NCBI GenBank assembly: GCA_023415635.1
Contig: JAEZJV010000040.1
Location: 186,001 to 250,000, forward strand
Reading direction: 5' to 3'
Length of the DNA: 64,000 nucleotides
DNA from: Bacillota bacterium
Lineage (GTDB): Bacteria > Bacillota > Clostridia > Lachnospirales > Lachnospiraceae
The notes below the pieces were generated by a model. It made no database searches, was not told the origin of the DNA, and was given only the letters and a program-made list of their open reading frames with translations. Below are positions 51,348 through 59,117 of this stretch, piece after piece. The number at the start of each line of letters is the position of its first letter. The stretch's first letter is position 1. The position numbers were made by a program, and so were the translations under genes.

Positions 51348-52049
51348 TTAGCTGCTTAAGTTATATTCCTTCTGATATTTCGCGTATTTTCTACCATAAT
51401 ATTTATAATCCCCAAGCTTCATATTTACCTTATTTAATACAACACCGAGTATTCTGATCCTACCCTTTATCAACTGGTCCTTCACCTTCAGCGCAAGCTT
51501 ATAACTAATTTCACCTGCTTCAATGACTAAGACCGTACCGTCGCATTGTTCCGCAACTATCGCACTGTCTACTACATTTCCAAGCGGCGGTGTATCAATA
51601 ATTATATAATAATATTCCATACGTAAATGCTGAAGCATTTCCACAAAGACAGCACTACCCAGAAGTTCAGTGGGGTTCGGTGGTACCGGGCCGGTGAAGA
51701 TCATATCCATCCCTTCGACATTCGTAGCATAAATCACCTCATCCAATGTATTTTGTCCTGTGAGATACTGCGACAGTCCATTGACAGCAATGTCCGGTTT
51801 ATGTCTTCCAATCATGACGGATTTCCGTAGATCAGCATCCATAAAAAGTACCTTCTTGCCGCTATCAGCAATAGATGCTGCCAATTGGAAGGAAACACTT
51901 GATTTTCCCTCACCTGGTATGCTGCTGGTAAAACAGATAACCCTAACATCGCTGCCGCAAAAGCGGATATTTGTTCTTAAGGATTTATATGCCTCATTGC
52001 TTCTATAATCAAGTCCGTGAAGCTCTCCAAAGTTAACCTTCTGCATCAT
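51348..52049 (-). CDS. CpsD/YwqD-type BY-kinase (stand-alone)
   Basis: The protein has 233 residues from the ATG at 52049, chosen for the AAAGGAG 4 bases upstream; a longer frame would read back into the Wzz gene. It has Walker A SSIPGEGKSSVSF, Walker A' LFMDADLRKS, IIIDTPPLGNVVDSA and a Tyr tail (DYKYYGRKYAKYQKEYN). It is a cytoplasmic tyrosine kinase activated by the Wzz-type partner encoded just upstream, and controls EPS length. It is the split counterpart of the fused kinases at 24.7-27.6 kb. Confidence 0.9.
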   Translation of the reverse strand: MMQKVNFGELHGLDYRSNEAYKSLRTNIRFCGSDVRVICFTSSIPGEGKSSVSFQLAASIADSGKKVLFMDADLRKSVMIGRHKPDIAVNGLSQYLTGQNTLDEVIYATNVEGMDMIFTGPVPPNPTELLGSAVFVEMLQHLRMEYYYIIIDTPPLGNVVDSAIVAEQCDGTVLVIEAGEISYKLALKVKDQLIKGRIRILGVVLNKVNMKLGDYKYYGRKYAKYQKEYNLSS

Positions 52050-52057
52050 TTTCTCCT

Positions 52058-52819
52058 TTATGCCTGTAAAACTGCTTTTTTTCTGCCCCATCTTTTAATC
52101 TGACTGCCTTTTATAAACCTTTTTTGTTTTCTACTTTCTTCTTTCATCGGAATGGTACCCAGTACAGTGAGACCAAGATACCTCTCAATATCTTCGCTGG
52201 TACTGATACGATCATTAAAATAGCTATGGGCAATCAATACCAACATGGTCAGCAATATTCCCATTACTGCACCCAAAATTGTATTCCTCTTAACTTTCGG
52301 TCCATCTGGCTGATCAGGCAGATTACCCTGTTCCACAATATTAACCTTCTCGATCTCCATCACCTTAATCATCTGCTCAGCAGAGACCTCGGCAATGGTA
52401 TCGCAGATATTTTTAGCCAATACAGGATTTCCATTCTTCACACAGATTTCCAGAATTCTGGTATCCTGAGGAATATTTACCGCAATCTGCCCGGATAATT
52501 CCTCATGGGTCATTGACAGGCTTAATCTTTGTATCACCTGTTCAGTCACAGGTCTGCTCTTAATCAAAATCATATAGTCCTTTGTTAACTGTGATCCGGT
52601 CTGAAGATCCGAATACGTTATTTTATTCTCATCCTGCCGATTTATTACATATACTTTAGCAGATGAGACATAAACGGGCTCCATAACATACTGACTGATT
52701 GACCACATAGCAGTCGCCCCAAGCAAACCGACTATCAGAATGAGCCAAAACTTATGTAATAGCATATAGGTGAGTTCTTGGAAGTTAATTTCGATTGTAT
52801 CTTTACTTATCTGATCCAT
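52058..52819 (-). CDS. Wzz-type chain-length regulator / kinase activator
   Basis: This 253-residue membrane protein has helices at about 23-43 and 175-198, and the Wzz signature is visible as PDGPKVKRNTILGAVMGILL near the second helix. The loop has YVSSAKVYVINRQDEN. The cytoplasmic tail ends in VLGTIPMKEESRKQKRF, which contacts the kinase encoded next. It overlaps the PHP phosphatase gene by 13 bases. It controls EPS chain length together with the BY-kinase. Confidence 0.88.
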   Translation of the reverse strand: MDQISKDTIEINFQELTYMLLHKFWLILIVGLLGATAMWSISQYVMEPVYVSSAKVYVINRQDENKITYSDLQTGSQLTKDYMILIKSRPVTEQVIQRLSLSMTHEELSGQIAVNIPQDTRILEICVKNGNPVLAKNICDTIAEVSAEQMIKVMEIEKVNIVEQGNLPDQPDGPKVKRNTILGAVMGILLTMLVLIAHSYFNDRISTSEDIERYLGLTVLGTIPMKEESRKQKRFIKGSQIKRWGRKKAVLQA

Positions 52820-53586
52820 CTTCTTGCTCCTTGCCTTGTCAAATTATCCTGTCTATTCATGAAGAGTGCCATTGGGTTTTCCCAAAATAATTTTCCTACA
52901 GTCTCCTTGCCATACCTCTTAAATAAAATTGCCCTCACTTCACTGGCCAGAGGCTGCTTATCATCCTCCCGGTGGGAATCGCTCCCGATAAAATGTACCC
53001 ATCCTTCTGACATCAGTCTGTGACAGAACTTCGATATAGCCATGAATCTACTTCCTGTAAAAGCAGATAAATTCAGCTGAACATGTGCTCCCAAGGTGAC
53101 CAGTTCTCCTACAAGCTCCGGTTCCCTGATCAGACTCTTATAACGCTCCGCATGCGCAAGTATCGGTAGATACCCCGCAAATAGGCAACGATTCAATCCT
53201 TCCCGAATTTCCTTATATTCCTCCGAAGGGAAAAATTCCACCAGAATATACCTGGAGCCGTGTAATGTCAGTGCCCTACCGGCTGCCAAAGCATCCAGCA
53301 TATCCATACTGTAAAATAATTCATTGCCGGAAATCACCATCATTTCCTTTGATATTTCAGCCGCCAACTGATTTACCTCCAGCAGAAGCTGTAAAAGCTT
53401 CTCCGGTGCCATGTGTTTCTTCCCGGCAGCAAAATGAGGTGTCGCAACAATAATCCTTGTTCCGTCCTCATATGCCCTGTAAAGCATCCTTCTTGTCTCT
53501 TCCATATTCCGGGCACCATCATCAACTCCGGGAAGGATATGACTATGAATATCGAAAAAGTTACAAATGATATCATCTTTTATCAT
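52807..53586 (-). CDS. CpsB/YwqE-type PHP tyrosine-protein phosphatase (copy B)
   Basis: This 259-residue PHP protein has metal ligands in FDIHSHILPGVDDGARN, ATPHFAAGKKH, LAHAERYKSL and GSDSHREDDKQPL. It is the first gene of the EPS operon and probably removes phosphate from the BY-kinase tail. The operon promoter lies 76 bases upstream. It differs clearly from copy A at 28526-29275, so the two EPS modules have their own phosphatases. Confidence 0.9.
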   Translation of the reverse strand: MIKDDIICNFFDIHSHILPGVDDGARNMEETRRMLYRAYEDGTRIIVATPHFAAGKKHMAPEKLLQLLLEVNQLAAEISKEMMVISGNELFYSMDMLDALAAGRALTLHGSRYILVEFFPSEEYKEIREGLNRCLFAGYLPILAHAERYKSLIREPELVGELVTLGAHVQLNLSAFTGSRFMAISKFCHRLMSEGWVHFIGSDSHREDDKQPLASEVRAILFKRYGKETVGKLFWENPMALFMNRQDNLTRQGARRWIR

Positions 53587-53661
53587 AGAATTATGTATCT
53601 TTCTAAGTTATTATTGTGTGTCATGCTGATACAGTGATTTCCATATATTGCCAGCAAGTGA

Positions 53662-53690
53662 ATTATATAACAGAGGTTTCGTGAATACAA
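53662..53690 (-). promoter_or_regulatory. Promoter of the large EPS operon
   Basis: Minus strand TTGTAT (53685-53690), a 17-base spacer and a perfect TATAAT (53662-53667). It lies just downstream of the GNAT gene's terminator and 76 bases before the first EPS gene. The -35 box is only half conserved, so an activator may be needed. Confidence 0.65.
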
Positions 53691-53705
53691 TGTCTAAATG
53701 TAAAA

Positions 53706-53738
53706 AATAGGAAAATCTGATTTACAGATTTTCCTATT
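53706..53738 (-). terminator. Rho-independent terminator after the GNAT gene
   Basis: AATAGGAAAATCTG (53706-53719) and its exact complement (53725-53738) form a 14-base-pair stem with a 5-base loop, followed on the minus strand by TTTTA. It isolates the GNAT gene from the EPS promoter. Confidence 0.85.
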
Positions 53739-53816
53739 ATCGAACAATATCCCTATAAAATTGTCGGTATTAACTCGTATACGACGCAAAATCATAAAAT
53801 AATGCAACGTATATTC

Positions 53817-54398
53817 CTATTTTCCATCAATCACCTCATGGACTGATAAGAGCCTGACAGGTTTTTCTTCAAAGGAGCGTAAACGTTTTTCCATTACCAA
53901 CAGATCCCACCATTGTTCAAATTTATAGCCTGTCTTTTCATATACTCCAACTTTTGTAAAGCCGAACCTCTCATGAAATGTAATACTGCTCTCATTAGAA
54001 TTAGTAATAAGGGCATAGACAGTATAATAACCCTGCTTCCGCACCAGCTCCAGAATTTTTTCATAGAGACAGGAAGCAATACCCTTCCGGTGCTCCTTCT
54101 CATCGATATAAACAGAACATTCACAGTCCCAATCAAAGGCTGCCCTCTCCTTAAATTTTGTGCAGTAGGCATATCCTACGATCCTGCCTTCCCTTTCACA
54201 TACCAGCCAAGGAAAATGCTCCAATATCTTCTTCATTCTTGACCTAAATTCCGAGAGTGGCACAGACGTATACTCGAAGGTACTTGCGGTATTTAATATA
54301 TATGGTTCATAGACCGCATAAATATCCGGTGCATCAGAAAGTGTAGCCATTCTTATGGTATAACCACCCTCTGCTTCCGCAATCGTCTCCTCTTTCAT
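53817..54398 (-). CDS. GNAT acetyltransferase, phosphinothricin/amino-acid type
   Basis: This 193-residue protein has a GNAT fold with the pattern of the phosphinothricin/methionine-sulfone N-acetyltransferases: IRMATLSDAPDIYAVYEPYI, NTASTFEYTSVPLSEF, the acetyl-CoA loop HRKGIASCLYEKIL and SNESSITFHERFGFTKVG. It would acetylate a small amine such as a modified amino acid in the cytoplasm. GGGAGGGA lies before the ATG. It is monocistronic, with a strong terminator. The substrate is unknown. Confidence 0.85.
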   Translation of the reverse strand: MKEETIAEAEGGYTIRMATLSDAPDIYAVYEPYILNTASTFEYTSVPLSEFRSRMKKILEHFPWLVCEREGRIVGYAYCTKFKERAAFDWDCECSVYIDEKEHRKGIASCLYEKILELVRKQGYYTVYALITNSNESSITFHERFGFTKVGVYEKTGYKFEQWWDLLVMEKRLRSFEEKPVRLLSVHEVIDGK

Positions 54399-54460
54399 AG
54401 CTTATTTCCCTCCCCATTTCTATCATAGCTATACAGCTGCAGGAATATCTCATAACAATT

Positions 54461-54666
54461 TTACAAATCACCTTTTGCTTCACAGATTAGATGTCTCACC
54501 CGAGCCAGCAGCTCAGGCTGTATCTCAGGATAGGTCCAGTTCGGAGGCAGTAGGTGTCCCTTCCCGTGTGCCTGCATAATACCCATTTACTATGGCTTCT
54601 TGCAACAATTACCGCAAATTTAAGCAGACTGTCCTCCACGGTGTCATAAAAGCTAACATAGAACAT
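54461..54666 (-). pseudogene. Decayed NUDIX hydrolase gene
   Basis: An ATG at 54666 with a good AAAGGGGAG site opens a frame that begins like clostridial NUDIX proteins (MFYVSFYDTVEDSLLKFAVI, then KWVLCRHTGRDTY). The NUDIX box should follow but is missing. Instead, in a shifted frame, the sequence resumes with the typical C-terminus LPPNWTYPEIQPELLARV and stops at 54461. An internal deletion of roughly 80 codons with a frame change explains this. The first frame stops at 54496. The rest of the 54399-54792 gap has only the opp terminator. Confidence 0.65.
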
Positions 54667-54742
54667 CCCAACTCCCCTTTCCTTAGCCTATTATATCGCA
54701 TCTGACGGGTCCTAGCATAGAGCAATTTCCTACAAAGAGAAA

Positions 54743-54772
54743 AAGGCACCGCACAATTTCGTGCGATACCTT
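54743..54772 (-). terminator. Rho-independent terminator of the opp operon
   Basis: AAGGCACCGCAC and GTGCGATACCTT form a 12-base-pair stem with two G-U pairs and a 6-base loop. On the minus strand TTTTCTC follows. It lies 20 bases after the oppF stop codon. Confidence 0.75.
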
Positions 54773-54792
54773 CTTTATTATATTTATCCTGA

Positions 54793-55776
54793 TTACTTCT
54801 CTACATGATGGCAGGCAACTAGATGACCCTGCTTCATCTCTAATTCAGGCTTCTTCTCACGGCAGAGCTCCGTAGCACGAGGACAACGGCTTACAAAAGG
54901 ACAGCCCTTGGGTGTATTGATTGGGCTTGGTACGTCTCCTGTAAGAATCTGACGCTTCTTTTGTGCTTCTTTATCCGGATCCGGAATCGGAACAGAAGAC
55001 AGAAGGGCCTGAGAATAAGGATGTAACGTTTTATTATATAATTCATCACTGGTTGCCAGCTCAACAATATTACCCAGATACATAACAGCAATACGGTCAC
55101 TGATATATTTTACGATATTCAAATCATGGGCAATGAAAAGATAAGTTAATCCCAGCTTCTCCTGCAGGTCGTGTAGAAGATTGATAATCTGTGACTGAAT
55201 GGATACGTCCAGTGCCGAGATCGGCTCGTCGCAGACGATGAACTCAGGCTCGATCGCCAGAGCTCTTGCAATACCGATACGCTGGCGCTGACCTCCGGAG
55301 AACTCATGAGGAAAGCGGTTCGCATGCTCTCGGTTTAAGCCTACTAGCTCCAGTAGCTCATATATTCTCTCCTGACGTTTCTTTCTGTCAAACATCTTAT
55401 GGATGATCATGCCCTCTTCAATAATGGAGCCTACCGTCATACGAGGGTCAAGTGAGGAATAAGGATCCTGGAAGATAATCTGTGCCATTTTGGAATAATC
55501 AAAAAGCGTACTCTTATTGATTTCTATATCCTTTTTACCGTGGTAAAGAATTTTACCATAAGTAGGAGGATAAATTCCCATCAGTACCTTTCCAAAGGTA
55601 GATTTTCCACAGCCTGACTCACCGACCAGACCAAGAGTCTCTCCCTTATATATATCGATGTTGACATTATTCACAGCCTTAAGCGTACCCTCGGATACCC
55701 TAAAGAACTTGGAAACCTGCTGAATTTCAACTAATTTATTATTGTCCTGTAAATTCAAAGGTGTTTTTCTGCTCAT
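54793..55776 (-). CDS. oppF: Oligopeptide ABC transporter ATP-binding protein OppF
   Basis: This 327-residue ATPase has Walker A GLVGESGCGKSTFGK, the signature FSGGQRQRIGIARALAIEP, Walker B FIVCDEPISALD, and the C-terminal Cys-rich OppF/DppF extension (GCPFVSRCPRATELC). The first base of its ATG is the last base of the oppD stop codon. It powers import through OppB/OppC as a heterodimer with OppD. It is the last gene of the operon. Confidence 0.93.
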   Translation of the reverse strand: MSRKTPLNLQDNNKLVEIQQVSKFFRVSEGTLKAVNNVNIDIYKGETLGLVGESGCGKSTFGKVLMGIYPPTYGKILYHGKKDIEINKSTLFDYSKMAQIIFQDPYSSLDPRMTVGSIIEEGMIIHKMFDRKKRQERIYELLELVGLNREHANRFPHEFSGGQRQRIGIARALAIEPEFIVCDEPISALDVSIQSQIINLLHDLQEKLGLTYLFIAHDLNIVKYISDRIAVMYLGNIVELATSDELYNKTLHPYSQALLSSVPIPDPDKEAQKKRQILTGDVPSPINTPKGCPFVSRCPRATELCREKKPELEMKQGHLVACHHVEK

Positions 55777-56780
55777 TATTCTTCACCTCCGCTCTGTGCA
55801 CCGGGACAATCCTCATGATGTAACCAACAGGAGGATAGATGGTTATGGTCTACTTCAAACTGCGGAGGAAGCTCTGACTGGCAGATTTTCATACAATTCT
55901 TACATCTGCTTGCAAAACCACAGCCAACCGGAGGATTAAGCAAATCAGGAGGTGTACCTGCGATGGATACCAGCCTGACACTTCGGTCCATTTCCGTCGT
56001 AGGCAGGCTCTTTAGTAAAGCCTTGGTATAGGGATGGGAGGAACGATAGAAGATATCCTCTGCCGTACCGATCTCTACAATCTTTCCTGCATACATAACC
56101 GCCACACGGTCAGCCATGCTGGCTACGACACCAAGGTCATGAGTAATCAGGATGATTGCTGTATTCGTATTCTGTCTGATTTCCTCGAGCAGATCCATAA
56201 TCTGCGCCTGAATGGTAACATCCAGCGCTGTAGTCGGCTCATCGGCAATCAACAGCTTTGGTGCACAGGAAAGAGCCATAGCAATCATAACCCTTTGTCT
56301 CATACCACCGGAGAACTCATGTGGATACTGCTTTGATCTCTGCTCCGCATTCGGTATCTTAACAAGGTTAAGCAGACGCAATGCTTCCTTATGCGCTTCT
56401 TGCTTAGATAATTTCTGATGATGGCAGATTGCTTCCGTCAACTGCTTTCCGACCGTCATCGTCGGGTTAAGGCAGGTCATCGGATCCTGGAAAATCATGC
56501 TGACATCCTTACCACGGATCTTCATCATCTCATTCTCTGCAGCTTTTACGATATTTTTATCTGCAAGTATAATCTCACCCTTCACAATACGTGCCGGAGG
56601 CATCGGGTTTAGCTTCATAATGGTCTGCGCTGTTACGCTCTTACCGCAGCCACTCTCGCCAACGATAGCGAGAACCTCGCCTTCCATAACATCAAAGGTA
56701 ACTCCACGCACAGCTTTAACTTCTCCGGCATAAGTATCGAAGGATACATGTAAATCTTCTACTTTTAAGACTCTATTCAT
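55776..56780 (-). CDS. oppD: Oligopeptide ABC transporter ATP-binding protein OppD
   Basis: The protein has 334 residues from the ATG at 56780 (AAGGAG 9 bases upstream; a GTG one codon earlier is also possible). It has Walker A AIVGESGCGKSVTAQ, FSGGMRQRVMIAMALSCAP, Walker B LLIADEPTTALD, and the C-terminal oligopeptide-transporter domain with GCGFASRCKNCMKIC. These Cys residues are a known feature of Opp/Dpp ATPases. It lies 4 bases from the oppC stop codon. Confidence 0.93.
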   Translation of the reverse strand: MNRVLKVEDLHVSFDTYAGEVKAVRGVTFDVMEGEVLAIVGESGCGKSVTAQTIMKLNPMPPARIVKGEIILADKNIVKAAENEMMKIRGKDVSMIFQDPMTCLNPTMTVGKQLTEAICHHQKLSKQEAHKEALRLLNLVKIPNAEQRSKQYPHEFSGGMRQRVMIAMALSCAPKLLIADEPTTALDVTIQAQIMDLLEEIRQNTNTAIILITHDLGVVASMADRVAVMYAGKIVEIGTAEDIFYRSSHPYTKALLKSLPTTEMDRSVRLVSIAGTPPDLLNPPVGCGFASRCKNCMKICQSELPPQFEVDHNHLSSCWLHHEDCPGAQSGGEE

Positions 56781-56784
56781 CACA

Positions 56785-57723
56785 TTATCTCCTTAACTTA
56801 GGATCCAAAGCATCACGTAAACCATCGCCCAGTAGGTTGAAGGACAACATGGTTAAGCTAATGCAGATCGCAGGGATTATTAACTGTGAGGGATACATCT
56901 GAAATACACGGCTACCGTCGTTCGCCAGAATACCCCAGCTTGCCATGGGAACCGGAACACCAAGACCAATGTAGCTTAAGAATGCCTCGGTAAAAATTGC
57001 AGCCGGAATTGACAGCGTTAAATCTACGATTACAATACTTAAGGTGTTGGGCAACAGATGCTTGCCGATAATTCTTGCGGGTCTTGCACCCATTACCTTG
57101 GCTGCTATGACATAATCCTGTTGCTTTAAGCTCATAATCTGACCACGTACCAATCGCGCCATACCGGTCCATCCAACAGTTGCATAGGCTATAACCATTG
57201 TCATAGGCCCGGGCGGGATAACCATCATTAACAGAACGACTATGATCAGGTAGGGAATACCATTAATAATTTCTATAATTCTCATCATGATATTATCAAC
57301 AGCTCCACCGAGATAGCCGGAGATACCGCCATAGATTACGCCTATAATAAAGTTAAAGAATACAGCTACAAAAGAAATGTATAAGGACACTCTACCGCCT
57401 GACCATATTCTGGTGAAGATGTCGCGGCCTAAGGTATCCGTTCCAAACAGGTGCATGTGACCATCTGCGGGATCCACAAAAAACATAGGTGCATCCGTAT
57501 GCGTCAAATGTTGCTCACTGATGGTATATGGTGAAAATATCGGAACAAAAATACTTAACAGAATAATAATCACAATAATACTAAGGCATAACATTGCTGG
57601 TTTATTCTTCTTTAGGCGCTTCATTGCATCACGCCAGTAGCTGGTGCTCGGTCTGGTAATCTTCTCTGCCTCTGCGGCATTTGCACCGACCCATTCAAAT
57701 TGACTTTTCTCTATTCTGCTCAT
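56785..57723 (-). CDS. oppC: Oligopeptide ABC transporter permease OppC
   Basis: The protein has 312 residues from the ATG at 57723, which follows the oppB stop by 4 bases and has AAGGAG just upstream; a longer frame into oppB is not supported. About six membrane helices are present. DAMKRLKKNKPAMLCLSIIV is the usual first helix of the OppC type, GTDTLGRDIFTRIWSGGRVS marks the periplasmic-face loop, and the EAA loop is VMGARPARIIGKHLLPN. It forms the channel with OppB. Confidence 0.93.
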   Translation of the reverse strand: MSRIEKSQFEWVGANAAEAEKITRPSTSYWRDAMKRLKKNKPAMLCLSIIVIIILLSIFVPIFSPYTISEQHLTHTDAPMFFVDPADGHMHLFGTDTLGRDIFTRIWSGGRVSLYISFVAVFFNFIIGVIYGGISGYLGGAVDNIMMRIIEIINGIPYLIIVVLLMMVIPPGPMTMVIAYATVGWTGMARLVRGQIMSLKQQDYVIAAKVMGARPARIIGKHLLPNTLSIVIVDLTLSIPAAIFTEAFLSYIGLGVPVPMASWGILANDGSRVFQMYPSQLIIPAICISLTMLSFNLLGDGLRDALDPKLRR

Positions 57724-57727
57724 GCCA

Positions 57728-58672
57728 TCACTCCTTTGCTTCCGCCAGCTTAACGCGGGGATCAATGAAACCATAAGCAAGATCCACAACCAGATTTGCA
57801 ATAACCAAAAAGGCTCCATAGAACAATGTGGTTCCGGAAATCATCGTATAATCTTGCGTTTGAATACTTAATACGAAGAATTTACCCATACCCGGTATGG
57901 CGAAGATATTCTCAACCACGAAGGCTCCGGTAAGAACTGCTGCTGCTATCGGACCAAGAACTGTGATAACCGGCATGATTGCATTCCGAACCGCATGCTT
58001 CCAGATAATCTTCTTCTGTGATAAGCCCTTTGATTTTGCTGTCTTAATATAGTCCTGTCCAAGAACGTCAAGCATACTGGTTCTCATCAATCTTGAAATG
58101 GTCGCCAGGGAACTGAAGCTTAATGCAAATGCCGGCAATAGCTTACTGGAAAAGGAACTCCAACCGGTAATCGGGAAAAAGCGGATTCCAGTCAATTGAA
58201 ATAGTTTCAAACCTAAGAAATACTGTAAGAGTGCACCGATGATAAAGCCGGGTACAGAAACGCCGATGATCGCAATGAGCATCGTAGCGGTATCCCATCC
58301 GGTTCCTCTCTTCACTGCTGCTATGATACCGAGTAAAATACCTAACACCGTAGCAAAGATTAACGATCTGATACCTAAATCAAATGAATATGGAAATGCC
58401 TGTGCAATTATATCATTAACCGGACGATTGTAATGCATGGAAAGACCTAAGTCTCCATGGAAAACATTGTTCATATACATCCCAAGCTGTACAATCATCG
58501 GCTTATCTAGACCATATTTTGCATTTAATGCCTTCATCGTTGTCTCTGGAATTGCTTTTTCACCAATGAACGGATCGCCGGGAAGCATACGCATCATGAA
58601 GAAGGTGAGAGCTGTCAGAAGCAACAGGGTTATAAACGCATATGCCAATCGTTTTATAACATATTTTAACAC
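57728..58672 (-). CDS. oppB: Oligopeptide ABC transporter permease OppB
   Basis: This 314-residue permease has an N-terminal helix followed by RMLPGDPFIGEKAIPE, the EAA loop TAKSKGLSQKKIIWKHAVRN, and ENIFAIPGMGKFFVLSIQTQDY, all typical of OppB/DppB. An AAAGGAGG site precedes the start, at a TGTG-rich spot. It has its own predicted promoter about 270 bases upstream, with a long structured leader, so it can be expressed apart from oppA. Confidence 0.93.
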   Translation of the reverse strand: MLKYVIKRLAYAFITLLLLTALTFFMMRMLPGDPFIGEKAIPETTMKALNAKYGLDKPMIVQLGMYMNNVFHGDLGLSMHYNRPVNDIIAQAFPYSFDLGIRSLIFATVLGILLGIIAAVKRGTGWDTATMLIAIIGVSVPGFIIGALLQYFLGLKLFQLTGIRFFPITGWSSFSSKLLPAFALSFSSLATISRLMRTSMLDVLGQDYIKTAKSKGLSQKKIIWKHAVRNAIMPVITVLGPIAAAVLTGAFVVENIFAIPGMGKFFVLSIQTQDYTMISGTTLFYGAFLVIANLVVDLAYGFIDPRVKLAEAKE

Positions 58673-58736
58673 ATGCAGTCCTCCTTTCTATTTTCTTATT
58701 TATTATGAGAAGAATAAAACACGCCAAAAACTTCAG

Positions 58737-58843
58737 TAGAATTGTTGTCCTATATTGCCTTTCAATAAAATACTCTTGTGCTTTCAATCGTTAAAGTATA
58801 AAGTGCAGTATTTCACGAAAAGTAATATAGGATGACAATTCTA
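58737..58843 (-). repeat. Large inverted repeat in the oppB leader
   Basis: The outer arms, 58737-58756 and 58824-58843, match as an inverted repeat at 18 of 20 bases (TAGAATTG..TCCTATATT). Inner arms AAATACT/AGTATTT lie at 58768-58774 and 58807-58813. The whole would fold into a long hairpin in the oppB mRNA leader, between the predicted promoter and the start codon. It could be a regulatory RNA or a miniature mobile element. Confidence 0.55.
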
Positions 58844-58944
58844 TCCTAATTATTGTATGTTCGTCTCATATTTACTTTCAGCAACACGTAAAGAATTTTA
58901 TACCTATGTAATGTAAGGAGTATTATCTTTACACTGCGTTCTAT

Positions 58945-58973
58945 ATTATACTATATATTATCACTTTTGTCGT
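58945..58973 (-). promoter_or_regulatory. Promoter for oppB with a long leader
   Basis: Minus strand ACGACA (58968-58973; four of six), a 17-base spacer and a perfect TATAAT (58945-58950). It lies about 270 bases before the oppB start codon, leaving a long untranslated leader. The remaining part of the gap to oppA holds only a hairpin. Confidence 0.55.
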
Positions 58974-59031
58974 GTATTTTTCGATTTATTTCTTCAGGGA
59001 ATTATTGGTGAACATTTCCTAACATAAGTTA

Positions 59032-59059
59032 GGTGCGGGTTTATAATAAAGCCCGCACC
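59032..59059 (-). terminator. Hairpin after oppA
   Basis: GGTGCGGG and CCCGCACC form a strong 8-base-pair GC-rich stem with a 12-base loop, about 60 bases after the oppA stop codon. No U-run follows on the minus strand, so it may partly terminate or protect the abundant oppA mRNA from decay, as is common for binding-protein genes. A smaller CCTAAC/GTTAGG dyad (59018-59033) overlaps its edge. Confidence 0.55.
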
Positions 59060-59117
59060 ACTTATATCAAATTCGGGTCTCCGAATCTATAATCCTCTGC
59101 TTATCAGATCTCAGCTA

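Noticed and set aside
53706..53738. A palindromic binding site in front of the EPS operon
   Set aside because: The long perfect stem followed by a U-run on the minus strand is better explained as the terminator of the GNAT gene.
58737..58843. A known riboswitch in the oppB leader
   Set aside because: No conserved riboswitch core could be recognised; only the inverted repeat is clear.
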